A DNA stretch of 64,000 nt. It comes from Flammeovirgaceae bacterium (GTDB lineage Bacteria > Bacteroidota > Bacteroidia > Cytophagales > Cyclobacteriaceae). Position 1 is the stretch's first letter. Each line of letters opens with the position of its first letter. The notes beneath the pieces were generated by a model. It made no database searches. It saw only the letters and a list, made by a program, of their open reading frames with translations, and was not told the DNA's origin. The stretch is from NCBI GenBank assembly GCA_015180985.1, contig CP054185.1, positions 434,001 through 498,000 of the forward strand, given 5' to 3'. Shown here piece after piece: positions 15,493 to 24,815 of this stretch. The position numbers and the translations under genes were made by a program.

Positions 15493-18400
15493 TTAGAGAT
15501 TGATTCGCAAGCTGACACCATACCGTCTGGATGACGGACCCGTGATGAGTTCAAGGCCCAGGCCGTTGCTAACACCCGTGCTCAATACATCAGTATCAAA
15601 GTTTACATACTTCGGGAAGTTTACCGCACGATACCACAGGTTCTGACCCAGGAACGTAATAGTGGCTCCCTTTACAGGGGTTTTGCTAAGTAGCGACTTG
15701 GGTAATGTATACCCCAGGCTCACTTCACGAAGGCGAATGGTGGTACCATCAAATATGGAAACTTCAGAAGGTCCAAATCCGATGTTGTTAAAAAAGCCAG
15801 TGCTAATCGAGGTCTGAATGGTATTGGGTGTTCCATCCTGGAGCACACCGGGAAGAATCATGGTTTGATCACGGTCAAAATCAGTGTCTTTGGTTATACC
15901 CCGGGCCAACATGGTACGGGTAGTAGCCGAGTAAATATCACCTCCATGGCGATATTCAAGTTGAGCGGATAATACAAACCCTTTCCACGAGAAATTATTA
16001 ATTAACGCGGATACCCAATCCGGGTTCGGGTTTCCAATGATGCCAATATCATCGCTAAAGAGCCAGTCGCCATTGGAGTCAACCACCCGTTGTCCGTTCA
16101 AACGCTCAATCCGACTTCCCTGGATAACGTTAAACGGTTTACCTACAATGGCGTAGTTGCCTGGATCGATAAAGCCATCAACCTGAATTTGCGAAAGTCC
16201 GCCACCTAACTCTTTAATAATACTACGATACAGTGACCAGTTTAACTTCACGTCCCATGTAAATCCGTTTGCCATCTGAACCGGTACACCATCCAGCGTT
16301 AACTCAATACCTTTTGTATTCAGCCTGCCGATGTTAATACGGGTTACTCCAAAACCGGTAGCCGGGTCAAGGGGAGCATCGGTAATCAGATCTTCGGTGT
16401 CGCGGGTGTAAAGGGTAAGGTCAACACCAACCCGTTTGTTGAAGAATTGCGCCTCTGTACCAACCTCAAATTCCTTCTGAAGTTCAGGCTTCAGGTTGGG
16501 GTTCCCTAATCGTGAACTTGCCGCATTAACGGTAATTACGTTTCCATTAACATCAACAAATGAACGCGCATCAGAAAACAATGTGTTACGTGTACTGTAT
16601 GGCGGAGGGAATCCTGCTGAAGTTCCATAGCCTACACGTACTTTCCAATAGTTCAGGAAGTTTGATTCAATACCAAAAGCGGTAGCCGGCAGGAACGACA
16701 CACTGGCACTTGGATAAAAAATTGAACGATTTGCTTTTTCCAGTGTAGATGACCAGTCATTTCTGGCCGCCAGCTTCAGGTACAGGTATTCGTTGTACCC
16801 CAGCGTGGCTTCACCATAAATACCCTGGCGTATGTTCTCTTCCTGATACTGTATTTGAAATCCCTGGAAGGTTGTTGACGCATGGTTGATAAAGTTGTTG
16901 TGATTAATCAAACCAAACACAACCTGGTTCTGGCTTTCCATGCCGTCCTGCTCATAGGTGTCCTGACGAATCTGCGCGCCAGCTACAATACCCAATGACA
17001 AAACCTCAGATAATTTAGTGTTGTAGTTAGCGATAAAGTCATGGTTCCAAATGGTGTTCTTACCGCTTACCGACTGATAAACGCCTTGCTGGGAGATTAC
17101 TCCCTGAACACCGCCTTTATTGCTCCAGTATTGCTGGTACTCATTGTAGGTGTCCAATCCAACACGATACAACACGCTGAATTCATCCGTGATGTTGTAG
17201 GTGAAGGAGGTTTGTCCATAAAATCGCGAAACCTCATCGGTTTGACGGGAGTATTTAGTCGTCCAGCGTGGGTTCTGAATATCATTACCTGAACGGTAAT
17301 AAACACTGCGGTGATCAGCAGGCGCTTCAAAAGGAAGTCCCATCAGGTCAACGCTGCGTGGCGTGTACAGTACATCAGCCAAAACAGAAATACCGGAGCC
17401 GCTGGGTCCACTGCCACCACCCGTGCTTATGGGGGGTGTCATCATTTCCGTTCTGGCAATGTTCATTGTGGTATTAATGTTGAATTTGGGTGTTACGTTG
17501 GCATTAATACCAACACCGCCATTAATTTTTGATAATGTATTGTTTGGAACAAAACCCTCTTCATCGGTAAATGAAAAGTTGGCGTTATAACTCAGGTTAT
17601 CGCGTGAACCTCCGATGTTAAGGGAGGTAGTGGAAATTGTACCGGTGCGGAAAAAGTTAGAGGGATCAGGATATGCCTTATACTCATATTGAGCGCCCTG
17701 GAATTCAGGGAACTGCGCCCGAAGGGTTGGATCGGCAAACCGGTCGTAAGGGTGTTGAACAAATTCAGGACCGAATAACCCTGTGCCACCGGCACCCGGA
17801 AAGCGCGGTCCCCAGTTGCTGAAGAAAAAGCCGAAGTTCTGGTCAAAACCATTTCCATAGTTATCCTGATACGTAGGGATTGAAGCAATCTTGTTCAAAA
17901 AGAACGACTGACTCACATCAATAGAAAAAGGTTTGGCCTTTTTTGAACCATTTTTAGTTGTGATAAGAATTACCCCATTTTTTCCCTGCTCACCATAAAG
18001 TACCGCTGCAGCCAGACCTTTCAAAACAGAAACGTTTTCAACGTTGTTAGGATCCAAATCCAAAAAACGGGATGAAGTTCCAAGTCCGCCACCGGTAAAG
18101 GTGCCCTGAGTATTTGTAGAGGTGTTAAAAGGAACACCATCAACAACGAATAAAGGTTGGTTGCTACCGGATATAGTAGTATACCCACGAATAACGATGC
18201 TTGCCCCGCTACCGGAAACACCACCAGTCGGTGTAATATTAACACCGGGGATTTTACCCATCAGCAGGCGGCCGATGTCTGCCTCTGCTTTCTGAGCTAC
18301 CAACGAACCGGAAATTGAAGTTACGGCATAACCAAGAGCTTTTTTCTCAGTTTGAGCTCCAAGTGCAGTTACCACCACCTCTGAAAGCTGGGTAATATCA

Positions 18401-18690
18401 GCCGCCATCGAAACATCAACAACGGATCGCTCACCGACTGCAACCTCCTGCGTTTGCAAACCGATAAATGAAAAGACCAGAACAGCTCCGCTGGATGGAA
18501 CCCCCGTTAACCGGTAATTTCCTTCCGAATCTGTAACTGTTCCTACACTGGTTCCTTTAAGAACCACGTTAACACCGGGCAAGGCTGTTCCGTCTTCAGC
18601 TGACGTAACCTTACCGGTTATCGTTCGCTCTTGTGCCCAAACCTGGAGCGCAAGAACCAACGAGAAGCTTAGTAGTAAAAACTTCTTCAT
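15493..18690 (-). CDS. SusC/RagA-family TonB-linked outer-membrane receptor
   Basis: TonB-dependent outer-membrane transporter, 1065 residues. In order: signal peptide ending in QVWAQ, a carboxypeptidase-like regulatory domain (about 23-110, ITGKVTSAEDGTALPGVNV), a TonB-box-like segment with SEVVVTALG, a plug domain with RGYTTISGSNQPLFVVDGVP and KGLAAAVLYGEQGKNGVI, and a long beta-barrel ending in an aromatic-poor RYGVSLRINL strand. It imports oligosaccharides or peptides with its SusD partner. There is no N-terminal transmembrane-signalling extension and no adjacent anti-sigma factor or carbohydrate enzyme, so the substrate cannot be guessed. Confidence 0.95.
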   Translation of the reverse strand: MKKFLLLSFSLVLALQVWAQERTITGKVTSAEDGTALPGVNVVLKGTSVGTVTDSEGNYRLTGVPSSGAVLVFSFIGLQTQEVAVGERSVVDVSMAADITQLSEVVVTALGAQTEKKALGYAVTSISGSLVAQKAEADIGRLLMGKIPGVNITPTGGVSGSGASIVIRGYTTISGSNQPLFVVDGVPFNTSTNTQGTFTGGGLGTSSRFLDLDPNNVENVSVLKGLAAAVLYGEQGKNGVILITTKNGSKKAKPFSIDVSQSFFLNKIASIPTYQDNYGNGFDQNFGFFFSNWGPRFPGAGGTGLFGPEFVQHPYDRFADPTLRAQFPEFQGAQYEYKAYPDPSNFFRTGTISTTSLNIGGSRDNLSYNANFSFTDEEGFVPNNTLSKINGGVGINANVTPKFNINTTMNIARTEMMTPPISTGGGSGPSGSGISVLADVLYTPRSVDLMGLPFEAPADHRSVYYRSGNDIQNPRWTTKYSRQTDEVSRFYGQTSFTYNITDEFSVLYRVGLDTYNEYQQYWSNKGGVQGVISQQGVYQSVSGKNTIWNHDFIANYNTKLSEVLSLGIVAGAQIRQDTYEQDGMESQNQVVFGLINHNNFINHASTTFQGFQIQYQEENIRQGIYGEATLGYNEYLYLKLAARNDWSSTLEKANRSIFYPSASVSFLPATAFGIESNFLNYWKVRVGYGTSAGFPPPYSTRNTLFSDARSFVDVNGNVITVNAASSRLGNPNLKPELQKEFEVGTEAQFFNKRVGVDLTLYTRDTEDLITDAPLDPATGFGVTRINIGRLNTKGIELTLDGVPVQMANGFTWDVKLNWSLYRSIIKELGGGLSQIQVDGFIDPGNYAIVGKPFNVIQGSRIERLNGQRVVDSNGDWLFSDDIGIIGNPNPDWVSALINNFSWKGFVLSAQLEYRHGGDIYSATTRTMLARGITKDTDFDRDQTMILPGVLQDGTPNTIQTSISTGFFNNIGFGPSEVSIFDGTTIRLREVSLGYTLPKSLLSKTPVKGATITFLGQNLWYRAVNFPKYVNFDTDVLSTGVSNGLGLELITGPSSRRYGVSLRINL

Positions 18691-18732
18691 AGAAATTGGT
18701 TTAGGTTAATACAAGTTTCAAATTAAGGTAAA

Positions 18733-18749
18733 ATTCAATTCGATTGAAT
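18733..18749. promoter_or_regulatory. Perfect 7-base inverted repeat upstream of susC
   Basis: ATTCAAT-TCG-ATTGAAT, 43 bases upstream of the susC ATG in an AT-rich region of about 145 bases. It could be an operator or part of the 5' leader; no known regulator motif is recognised. Confidence 0.3.
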
Positions 18750-18836
18750 GACTTTTATTGAAATTTTAAAATCTCATTTTAATAAATTGAAAATCAGAAA
18801 AATTTTATACTGAAATCATAACGTCTTTACAAAAGA

Positions 18837-18869
18837 AAAGGCCCCCGTGAAATCACGGAGGCCTTTAAA
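18837..18869 (-). terminator. Terminator of the rplU-rpmA operon
   Basis: On the minus strand AAAGGCCTCCGTGA is followed by a TT loop and TCACGGGGGCCTTTT, a long, nearly perfect stem, then T-rich sequence. It separates rpmA from the susC promoter region. Confidence 0.85.
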
Positions 18870-18893
18870 ATCATAAGGGAATTGACCTGTTTA

Positions 18894-19157
18894 TCAGGCT
18901 TCAGCTTTGGGCTCAACCGATACAAATGACCGGTTTTCACGACCTTTTTTAAACACCACCACACCGTTTGTGAGTGCAAAAAGCGTGTGATCTTTGCCTA
19001 TCCCTACGTTTTTGCCCGGATGGTGCTTCGTACCACGCTGACGCACAATAATATTGCCCGCTACAACCGTTTGGCCGCCAAAAACCTTAATGCCTAACCG
19101 TTTACTTTCTGACTCGCGGCCGTTTTTTACTTTACCTTCTCCTTTTTTATGTGCCAT
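18894..19157 (-). CDS. rpmA: 50S ribosomal protein L27
   Basis: Large-subunit protein near the peptidyl-transferase centre. 87 residues beginning [22 protein letters not shown], with [22 protein letters not shown] and a C-terminus of [14 protein letters not shown]. It starts directly with MAHKKG, without the cleavable N-terminal extension found in Firmicutes. Five bases downstream of rplU, the usual pair. Confidence 0.97.
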   Translation of the reverse strand: MAHKKGEGKVKNGRESESKRLGIKVFGGQTVVAGNIIVRQRGTKHHPGKNVGIGKDHTLFALTNGVVVFKKGRENRSFVSVEPKAEA

Positions 19158-19162
19158 ATATC

Positions 19163-19471
19163 TTAGCCTATTTTTTCAATTAAAACCTTGGTAAACTGCT
19201 GGCGATGCCCGTTTTTAACGGCATAGCCCTTTCTGCGCTTTTTCTTAAACACAGTAACTTTTTCACCTTTTACGTGCTCAAGAATCTTGCCGGTAACCGA
19301 TACACCCTTTACCGTGGGGGCGCCTACCTCAATTTTTCCCTTATTATCTACCAGCAAAACCTGATCAAACGTTACTGCCGAACCAGCCTCACCTTCCAGC
19401 CTGGGCGCATAGATGTACTGGTCTTTAGCCACTTTGTATTGTTTGCCGGCTACGTCAACAATTGCGTACAT
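19163..19471 (-). CDS. rplU: 50S ribosomal protein L21
   Basis: 102-residue L21 starting [23 protein letters not shown] and ending in the family signature [19 protein letters not shown]. The ATG at 19471 is chosen over a start 60 bases earlier because the sequence from MYAIVD matches homologues and a TACCTTTG promoter box lies at 19491-19498, leaving a short leader. Co-transcribed with rpmA. Confidence 0.96.
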   Translation of the reverse strand: MYAIVDVAGKQYKVAKDQYIYAPRLEGEAGSAVTFDQVLLVDNKGKIEVGAPTVKGVSVTGKILEHVKGEKVTVFKKKRRKGYAVKNGHRQQFTKVLIEKIG

Positions 19472-19490
19472 AGTTTCAAAAATTGGACTG

Positions 19491-19498
19491 CAAAGGTA
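19491..19498 (-). promoter_or_regulatory. -7 promoter element of rplU-rpmA
   Basis: Minus-strand TACCTTTG, a perfect TAnnTTTG, 20 bases before the rplU ATG. No clean TTG at standard spacing. Confidence 0.5.
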
Positions 19499-19712
19499 AA
19501 AAAAGTCAACAGATTTCAGCCTATACGCCAAGGAAATTAAAGAATAGGCTTAAAAACTACTCAATTTAGGGCCTAAAAAATATTTCATTTTTTTTCACTG
19601 CCTATATACCTCCGTAACCAAGGCCAATCAAACGGCTATAACACAACCATTTATAATTATAGAAATAGCGTAAATCGGGTTGAAAAACGCTATTTCCCAA
19701 AAATGCCAGTCC

Positions 19713-19743
19713 TTTGAATTATTGGCCTCATTTCAAATATTTG
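19713..19743 (+). promoter_or_regulatory. Promoter of nrdBA (TTTG-N19-AATATTTG)
   Basis: TTTG at 19713-19716, 19 bases, then AATATTTG at 19736-19743, one base from the Bacteroidota consensus. Start of transcription would be near 19750, leaving a leader of about 150 bases before nrdB. The remainder of this 431-base gene-free stretch (19472-19902) has no open frame I would support, only the rplU promoter, this promoter and the structured leader. Confidence 0.5.
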
Positions 19744-19749
19744 TACGCA

Positions 19750-19902
19750 CTCAAGCAAACCCGGGCCGGAAAGGAAACCTTCCGGTCGGATTTAATTAAC
19801 AGAGACATTTTTTAACCTGGTGAAGCCAGTTCAATTCCCGTGCATTGCCCGGGGCAACTTGTTGTCACCTTAAATTAATAACAACCCTAAACGCACATTG
19901 CC
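19750..19902 (+). ncRNA. Structured 5' leader of nrdBA, candidate cis-regulatory RNA
   Basis: The leader holds a strong hairpin (CCGGAAAGG at 19766-19774, loop AAA, CCTTCCGG at 19778-19785). A second domain is closed by GGTGA (19819-19823) with TCACC (19865-19869). A small CTGG/CCAG hairpin (19817-19829) competes with GGTGA for the same bases, so two exclusive folds are possible. The stretch from GGTGAA to GCCCGGGGCAACTTGT loosely resembles the conserved core of cobalamin riboswitches, which are known upstream of ribonucleotide reductases in other bacteria. The match is partial, so the ligand assignment is speculative. Confidence 0.35.
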
Positions 19903-20889
19903 ATGAGTACTACTCTACAGGAGCCTATTTTAATTGAAAACAAGGACCGTTTCGTTCTTTTCCCCATCCGCCACCACGATATCTGGAAATTCTATAAACA
20001 GGCTGAGGCCAGTTTCTGGACAGCCGAAGAAATTGACCTGAGCCAGGACCTGACCGACTGGGAAAACATGAATGACGGGGAACGCCACTTCATTAAACAC
20101 GTTCTGGCCTTTTTTGCCGCCAGCGATGGTATTGTAAACGAAAACCTGGCCGAACATTTTGTTTCGGAGGTGCAATACACCGAAGCCAAGTTTTTCTATG
20201 GCTTTCAGATTGCTATTGAAAACATCCACTCCGAAACGTATTCCTTACTAATTGACACGTACGTAAAAGACCCGAAAGAAAAAGATTCGCTGTTTCATGC
20301 AATCGAAACCATCCCCTGTGTAAAGAAAAAGGCCGACTGGGCCCTTCGGTGGATTTCAAACGGAAATTTCCAGGAGCGACTCATTGCCTTTGCGGCCGTT
20401 GAAGGAATTTTCTTTTCGGGGTCTTTCTGCTCCATCTTTTGGTTAAAAAAACGCGGTCTGATGCCCGGCTTGAGTTTTTCCAACGAACTCATTTCGCGCG
20501 ATGAGGGCCTGCACTGCGATTTTGCCTGCCATCTTTATACCAAGCACGTCATTAACAAACTTCCGGAAGAAACCGTAATCAACATCATTAAAGATGCTGT
20601 TGAAATTGAAAAAGAATTCGTAACCGATGCCCTGCCGGTAAACCTTATCGGCATGAATGCCGAACTCATGCGTCAGTACATTGAATTTGTGGCCGACCGC
20701 CTGCTCAATGAACTGATTGGCAAAAAAGTGTATGGTGCTACCAATCCGTTCGACTTTATGGATATGATTTCGCTGCGCGGAAAAACCAATTTCTTCGAAA
20801 AGCGGGTAGCTGAGTACCAGAAAGCCGGGGTAATGAGCAGTTCGGAAAAAGAAACTGCTCCGAAGTTTTCGTTGAACGAAGATTTTTAA
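19903..20889 (+). CDS. nrdB: Ribonucleoside-diphosphate reductase, class I small (radical) subunit
   Basis: Di-iron, tyrosyl-radical subunit of aerobic ribonucleotide reductase. 328 residues with the ferritin-like ligand set visible: D75 (AASDGIV), E106 and H109 ([10 protein letters not shown]), plus the radical tyrosine Y113 in the position of E. coli Y122. Later ligands fall in [13 protein letters not shown] and [12 protein letters not shown]. Because the radical tyrosine is present, this is a tyrosyl-radical enzyme, not a Tyr-less Mn/Fe variant. nrdA follows 51 bases downstream. Confidence 0.96.
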   Translation: MSTTLQEPILIENKDRFVLFPIRHHDIWKFYKQAEASFWTAEEIDLSQDLTDWENMNDGERHFIKHVLAFFAASDGIVNENLAEHFVSEVQYTEAKFFYGFQIAIENIHSETYSLLIDTYVKDPKEKDSLFHAIETIPCVKKKADWALRWISNGNFQERLIAFAAVEGIFFSGSFCSIFWLKKRGLMPGLSFSNELISRDEGLHCDFACHLYTKHVINKLPEETVINIIKDAVEIEKEFVTDALPVNLIGMNAELMRQYIEFVADRLLNELIGKKVYGATNPFDFMDMISLRGKTNFFEKRVAEYQKAGVMSSSEKETAPKFSLNEDF

Positions 20890-20940
20890 TTACCTTCATC
20901 ACACGTTTTACATTTTTTAAACTAAACAACCCTAGTCTAC

Positions 20941-23379
20941 ATGCTTGTCATTAAAAGAGACGGACACCGTGAGTCCGTGAAGTTCGACAAAATCACTGCC
21001 CGCATCGAAAAACTCTGCTACGGACTTGACATGAAATATGTAAGCCCGGTAGAAGTGGCCATGAAAGTCATTAACGGTTTGTACGATGGCGTAACCACCG
21101 TTGAGCTGGATATCCTGGCGGCCGAAACAGCCGCCACATTAACCACCAAGCATCCGGATTATGCCCGCCTGGCTGCCCGCCTGGCCATTTCAAACCTGCA
21201 CAAGGTTACCAGCAAGTCGTTCTCTAGCACAATGAAACGACTCTATACCTATGTGGACCCCAAAACAGGCGAAAATGCACCCCTTATTTCCAAAGAAACC
21301 TGGCGGGTTATCCACCAGCATGCGGCCGAACTGGACGAAGCCATTATTTACGATCGAGATTTCGGGTATGACTATTTCGGCTTCAAAACACTGGAGCGCT
21401 CCTACCTGATGAAAATTGACGGCAAAGTGGTTGAACGCCCCCAGCACATGCTGATGCGTGTTGCCGTTGGGATACACGGTGAAGATATTCCGGCAGCCAT
21501 CGAAACCTATAACCTGCTTTCTGAAAAGTGGTTTACACACGCCACACCCACACTCTTTAATGCCGGCACACCAAAACCACAGCTTTCATCATGCTTCCTG
21601 CTAACCATGCAGGATGACAGCATTGACGGCATCTATGACACGCTGAAACAATGCGCAAAAATATCACAGTCGGCAGGTGGCATAGGCCTGAGCATCCATA
21701 ACATTCGGGCAAAAGGAAGCTACATTAAAGGAACAGGCGGCACATCCAACGGCATCGTACCCATGCTGCGCAACTTCGACATGACCGCGCGTTATGTGGA
21801 CCAGGGAGGCGGCAAACGCAAAGGCAGTTTCGCTATTTACCTGGAGCCCTGGCATGCCGATATTTTTGACTTCCTCAACCTGAAGAAAAACCACGGCAAG
21901 GAAGAAATGCGCGCCCGCGACTTGTTCTATGCACTGTGGATTCCGGACCTGTTTATGAAACGTGTGGAGAACAACGAAACGTGGTCGTTGTTCTGCCCCA
22001 ACGAAGCACCCGGCCTGGCCGATGTATGGGGCGAAGAGTTTGAACGCCTCTATGAAAAGTATGAGAAAGAAGGCAAGTACCGCAAACAGGTAAAGGCTCA
22101 GGATTTATGGTTCGAAGTGCTGGAGTCGCAAATTGAAACCGGAACACCGTACATTTTATATAAAGACTCGGCTAACCGGAAATCAAACCAGAAAAACCTG
22201 GGCACCATCAAGTCCAGCAACCTCTGCACGGAAATCATTGAGTACACCTCAAAAGATGAAGTAGCGGTTTGTAACCTGGCTTCCCTGGCGTTACCCAAAT
22301 TCGTAAGTGACGAAGGTAAGTTCGATCACCAGAAGTTGTATGAGATTACCAAGGTGGTAACCCGCAACCTTAATAAGGTAATTGATATAAATTATTATCC
22401 GGTTGAAGAAGCCCGCAACTCCAACATGCGCCACCGCCCTATTGGCTTAGGGGTGCAGGGACTTGCCGATGTGTTTATTATGCTGCGCATGCCGTTCGAC
22501 TCGGAAGAAGCCCGCAGGCTCAACGAAGATATTTTCGAAACCATCTATTTCGGTGCCATGGAGGCCTCGATGGAACTGGCCAAACAACACGGTCCTTACG
22601 AAACCTTCAAAGGGTCGCCTGTTTCAAAAGGCATCTTCCAGTTCGACATGTGGGGGGTTACACCAAAAAGTGGCCGCTGGAACTGGGAACAACTCAAGCA
22701 GGACGTAAAGAAGCATGGCGTGCGCAACTCCCTGTTGCTTGCTCCTATGCCAACCGCTTCCACTTCACAGATACTCGGTAACAACGAATGTTTTGAGCCC
22801 TACACCTCAAACATCTACACCCGCAGAACCCTGTCCGGTGAATTTATCATCGCCAACAAACACCTGATGAAAGATTTAATTGACTTGGGTTTATGGAGCG
22901 AAACCATGCGCCAGAAACTGATTGCCACCAACGGTTCAGTGCAGCCCATTCCGGAAATTCCTCAGAACATCAAAGACATCTACAAAACAGTTTGGGAAAT
23001 TTCGCAGAAGGCCATCATCGATATGTCGGCCGATCGGGGTGCCTATATCTGCCAGTCGCAAAGCCTGAATATACACCTGAAAGACCCCAACTTCGGCAAA
23101 CTTACCTCCATGCACTTCTATGCCTGGAAGAAAGGGTTAAAAACCGGCATGTACTACCTGCGTTCAACCGCAGCAGCCGATGCCATCAAGTTCACCCTGG
23201 ATAAATCAGCCATACAACAGCCGGCTACGGCTGCTGTTCCGGCTGAGGTTCCATCAGGCGCCGCCACCGCACAGCAAACGCTAACCTACAACGAGCCGGT
23301 GGCCGACTATGAACAGAAGAAAGCCGACATGGCCTGCTCGCTGGATAACCCCGATGCCTGCGAGGCATGCGGAAGTTAA
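20941..23379 (+). CDS. nrdA: Ribonucleoside-diphosphate reductase, class I large (catalytic) subunit
   Basis: Catalytic subunit reducing ribonucleoside diphosphates to deoxy forms. 812 residues. An N-terminal ATP-cone ([28 protein letters not shown]) implies dATP feedback control. The barrel has [19 protein letters not shown] with a redox cysteine, then [14 protein letters not shown]. Catalytic-site residues are in [13 protein letters not shown], and [21 protein letters not shown] is the substrate-phosphate segment. The C-terminal tail ends in CEACGS, the swinging CxxC pair reduced by thioredoxin or glutaredoxin. A good terminator follows. Confidence 0.97.
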   Translation: MLVIKRDGHRESVKFDKITARIEKLCYGLDMKYVSPVEVAMKVINGLYDGVTTVELDILAAETAATLTTKHPDYARLAARLAISNLHKVTSKSFSSTMKRLYTYVDPKTGENAPLISKETWRVIHQHAAELDEAIIYDRDFGYDYFGFKTLERSYLMKIDGKVVERPQHMLMRVAVGIHGEDIPAAIETYNLLSEKWFTHATPTLFNAGTPKPQLSSCFLLTMQDDSIDGIYDTLKQCAKISQSAGGIGLSIHNIRAKGSYIKGTGGTSNGIVPMLRNFDMTARYVDQGGGKRKGSFAIYLEPWHADIFDFLNLKKNHGKEEMRARDLFYALWIPDLFMKRVENNETWSLFCPNEAPGLADVWGEEFERLYEKYEKEGKYRKQVKAQDLWFEVLESQIETGTPYILYKDSANRKSNQKNLGTIKSSNLCTEIIEYTSKDEVAVCNLASLALPKFVSDEGKFDHQKLYEITKVVTRNLNKVIDINYYPVEEARNSNMRHRPIGLGVQGLADVFIMLRMPFDSEEARRLNEDIFETIYFGAMEASMELAKQHGPYETFKGSPVSKGIFQFDMWGVTPKSGRWNWEQLKQDVKKHGVRNSLLLAPMPTASTSQILGNNECFEPYTSNIYTRRTLSGEFIIANKHLMKDLIDLGLWSETMRQKLIATNGSVQPIPEIPQNIKDIYKTVWEISQKAIIDMSADRGAYICQSQSLNIHLKDPNFGKLTSMHFYAWKKGLKTGMYYLRSTAAADAIKFTLDKSAIQQPATAAVPAEVPSGAATAQQTLTYNEPVADYEQKKADMACSLDNPDACEACGS

Positions 23380-23400
23380 CCGGAGCATGAACCCATAACC

Positions 23401-23434
23401 GAACCCTGGCCTCATCCGTCAGGGTTCTTTTTTT
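23401..23434 (+). terminator. Intrinsic terminator of nrdBA
   Basis: GAACCCTG (23401-23408) and CAGGGTTC (23420-23427), a perfect 8-base stem, followed by seven T. Confidence 0.85.
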
Positions 23435-23465
23435 ATTCCTATTTTTCGAATTCAACCCCCGGCTT

Positions 23466-24815
23466 ATGAACCGCAGAAATTTTGTAAAGAACACCGGCCT
23501 GGCAACCGCGGCCTTTTCCATACTACCACCAGCACACTTGTTTGCGCAAAACAGGAATGTGCGGTTAGGATTGATCGGTGTAGGTTTGCGCGGACAGAAT
23601 CACCTCGACCTGGCCCTGCGCAGAAAAGACACAGACGTAATTGCCATCTGCGACATCAACGATCGCATGCTGGAAAGTTCAATAAACATGATTAAAAAAT
23701 CAGGCAAACCGCAGCCCAAAATCTACAAAGGCGATGTAAATGCCTGGCGAAAAATGCTGGAGTTGAAAGAACTTGACGGGATCATTATCTCCACACCGTG
23801 GGAATGGCACGCACCCATGATCATCGGATGCCTGGAGGCGGGTATCAAATACGTAGGTACTGAAGTAGTGCTTGGCATCACGTTACAAGATCACTGGGAT
23901 GTGGTAAAAGCAGCCGAGAAGTACCGCGCCCAGGTAATGATGCTCGAAAATGTTTGCTACCGCAGGGATGTACTGGCTGTGCTGAACATGGTGCGGCAAG
24001 GATTATTTGGCGAACTGATTCATTTGCAGGGCGGCTACCAGCACGATCTGCGCGAAGTAAAATTCAACGATGGCAAAAACCCTTATGGAGGCGGGGTTGA
24101 GTTTGGCGAAAAAGGATTTTCGGAAGCCGCCTGGCGTACACATCATTCAGTACATCGAAATGGTGACCTCTATCCCACTCATGGCATTGGGCCGTTAGCC
24201 CAAATGATCAACATCAACCGGGGTAACCGTTTTCTTTCGCTCAACTCGTTTGCCTCCAAAGCGCGCGGCCTGCATGAATACATTATTAAAAATGGCGGAG
24301 CTGATCACCCCAATGCCAAAATTGAATTTAAGCTGGGCGATGTGGTGACTACTCAAATCCGCTGCGCCAATGGCGAAACCATTCTGCTGCAGCACGATAC
24401 CAACCTGCCTCGACCGTATTCGCTGGGCTTTCGTGTACAGGGTACCAAAGGCATCTGGATGGACGTAAATAAATCCATCTACCTGGAAGGAACCAGCCCG
24501 CAGCCGCACCGGTGGGAAGATGCCAAATCCTACCTGGATAAGTACGACCATCCCCTGTGGCAACGCTGGACGAAAGATGCCGAAGGTGCCGGGCATGGCG
24601 GTATGGATTTCTTTGTGCTTCATGCTTTTGTAGAATCCATCAAAGGCGGGGTGGCCACACCCATGGATGTGTACGATGCCGCAGCCTGGAGCGCGATTAC
24701 TCCGCTCAGCGAAAAAAGCATTGAACTGGGCAATGAAACCGTAGAATTTCCGGACTTTACCAGCGGCCAATGGATGTATCGAAAAAATGATTTTGCACTT
24801 ACCGATGCGTATTAA
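23466..24815 (+). CDS. GH109-type NAD-dependent glycosidase (Gfo/Idh/MocA fold), Tat-exported
   Basis: 449 residues. A twin-arginine signal (MNRRNFVKNTGLATAAF) and an export end LFAQ suggest periplasmic location. A Rossmann motif LGLIGVGLRGQNHL follows (about 35-48), then CDIND, PWEWHAP and GTEVVLG. The GH109 family signature is in YPTHGIGPLAQMININRGNR and RPYSLGFRVQGTKG. GH109 enzymes remove alpha-N-acetylgalactosamine through an NAD-assisted oxidation/elimination. Other Gfo/Idh/MocA oxidoreductases share the fold, but the adjoining hexosamine-kinase-like gene supports GH109. The stop is immediately followed by the next ATG. Confidence 0.82.
   Translation: MNRRNFVKNTGLATAAFSILPPAHLFAQNRNVRLGLIGVGLRGQNHLDLALRRKDTDVIAICDINDRMLESSINMIKKSGKPQPKIYKGDVNAWRKMLELKELDGIIISTPWEWHAPMIIGCLEAGIKYVGTEVVLGITLQDHWDVVKAAEKYRAQVMMLENVCYRRDVLAVLNMVRQGLFGELIHLQGGYQHDLREVKFNDGKNPYGGGVEFGEKGFSEAAWRTHHSVHRNGDLYPTHGIGPLAQMININRGNRFLSLNSFASKARGLHEYIIKNGGADHPNAKIEFKLGDVVTTQIRCANGETILLQHDTNLPRPYSLGFRVQGTKGIWMDVNKSIYLEGTSPQPHRWEDAKSYLDKYDHPLWQRWTKDAEGAGHGGMDFFVLHAFVESIKGGVATPMDVYDAAAWSAITPLSEKSIELGNETVEFPDFTSGQWMYRKNDFALTDAY

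Noticed and set aside
19817-19869. Firm call of a cobalamin riboswitch
   Set aside because: Only part of the conserved core is matched and the expected AGGGAA segment is missing, so it is reported only as a structured leader.
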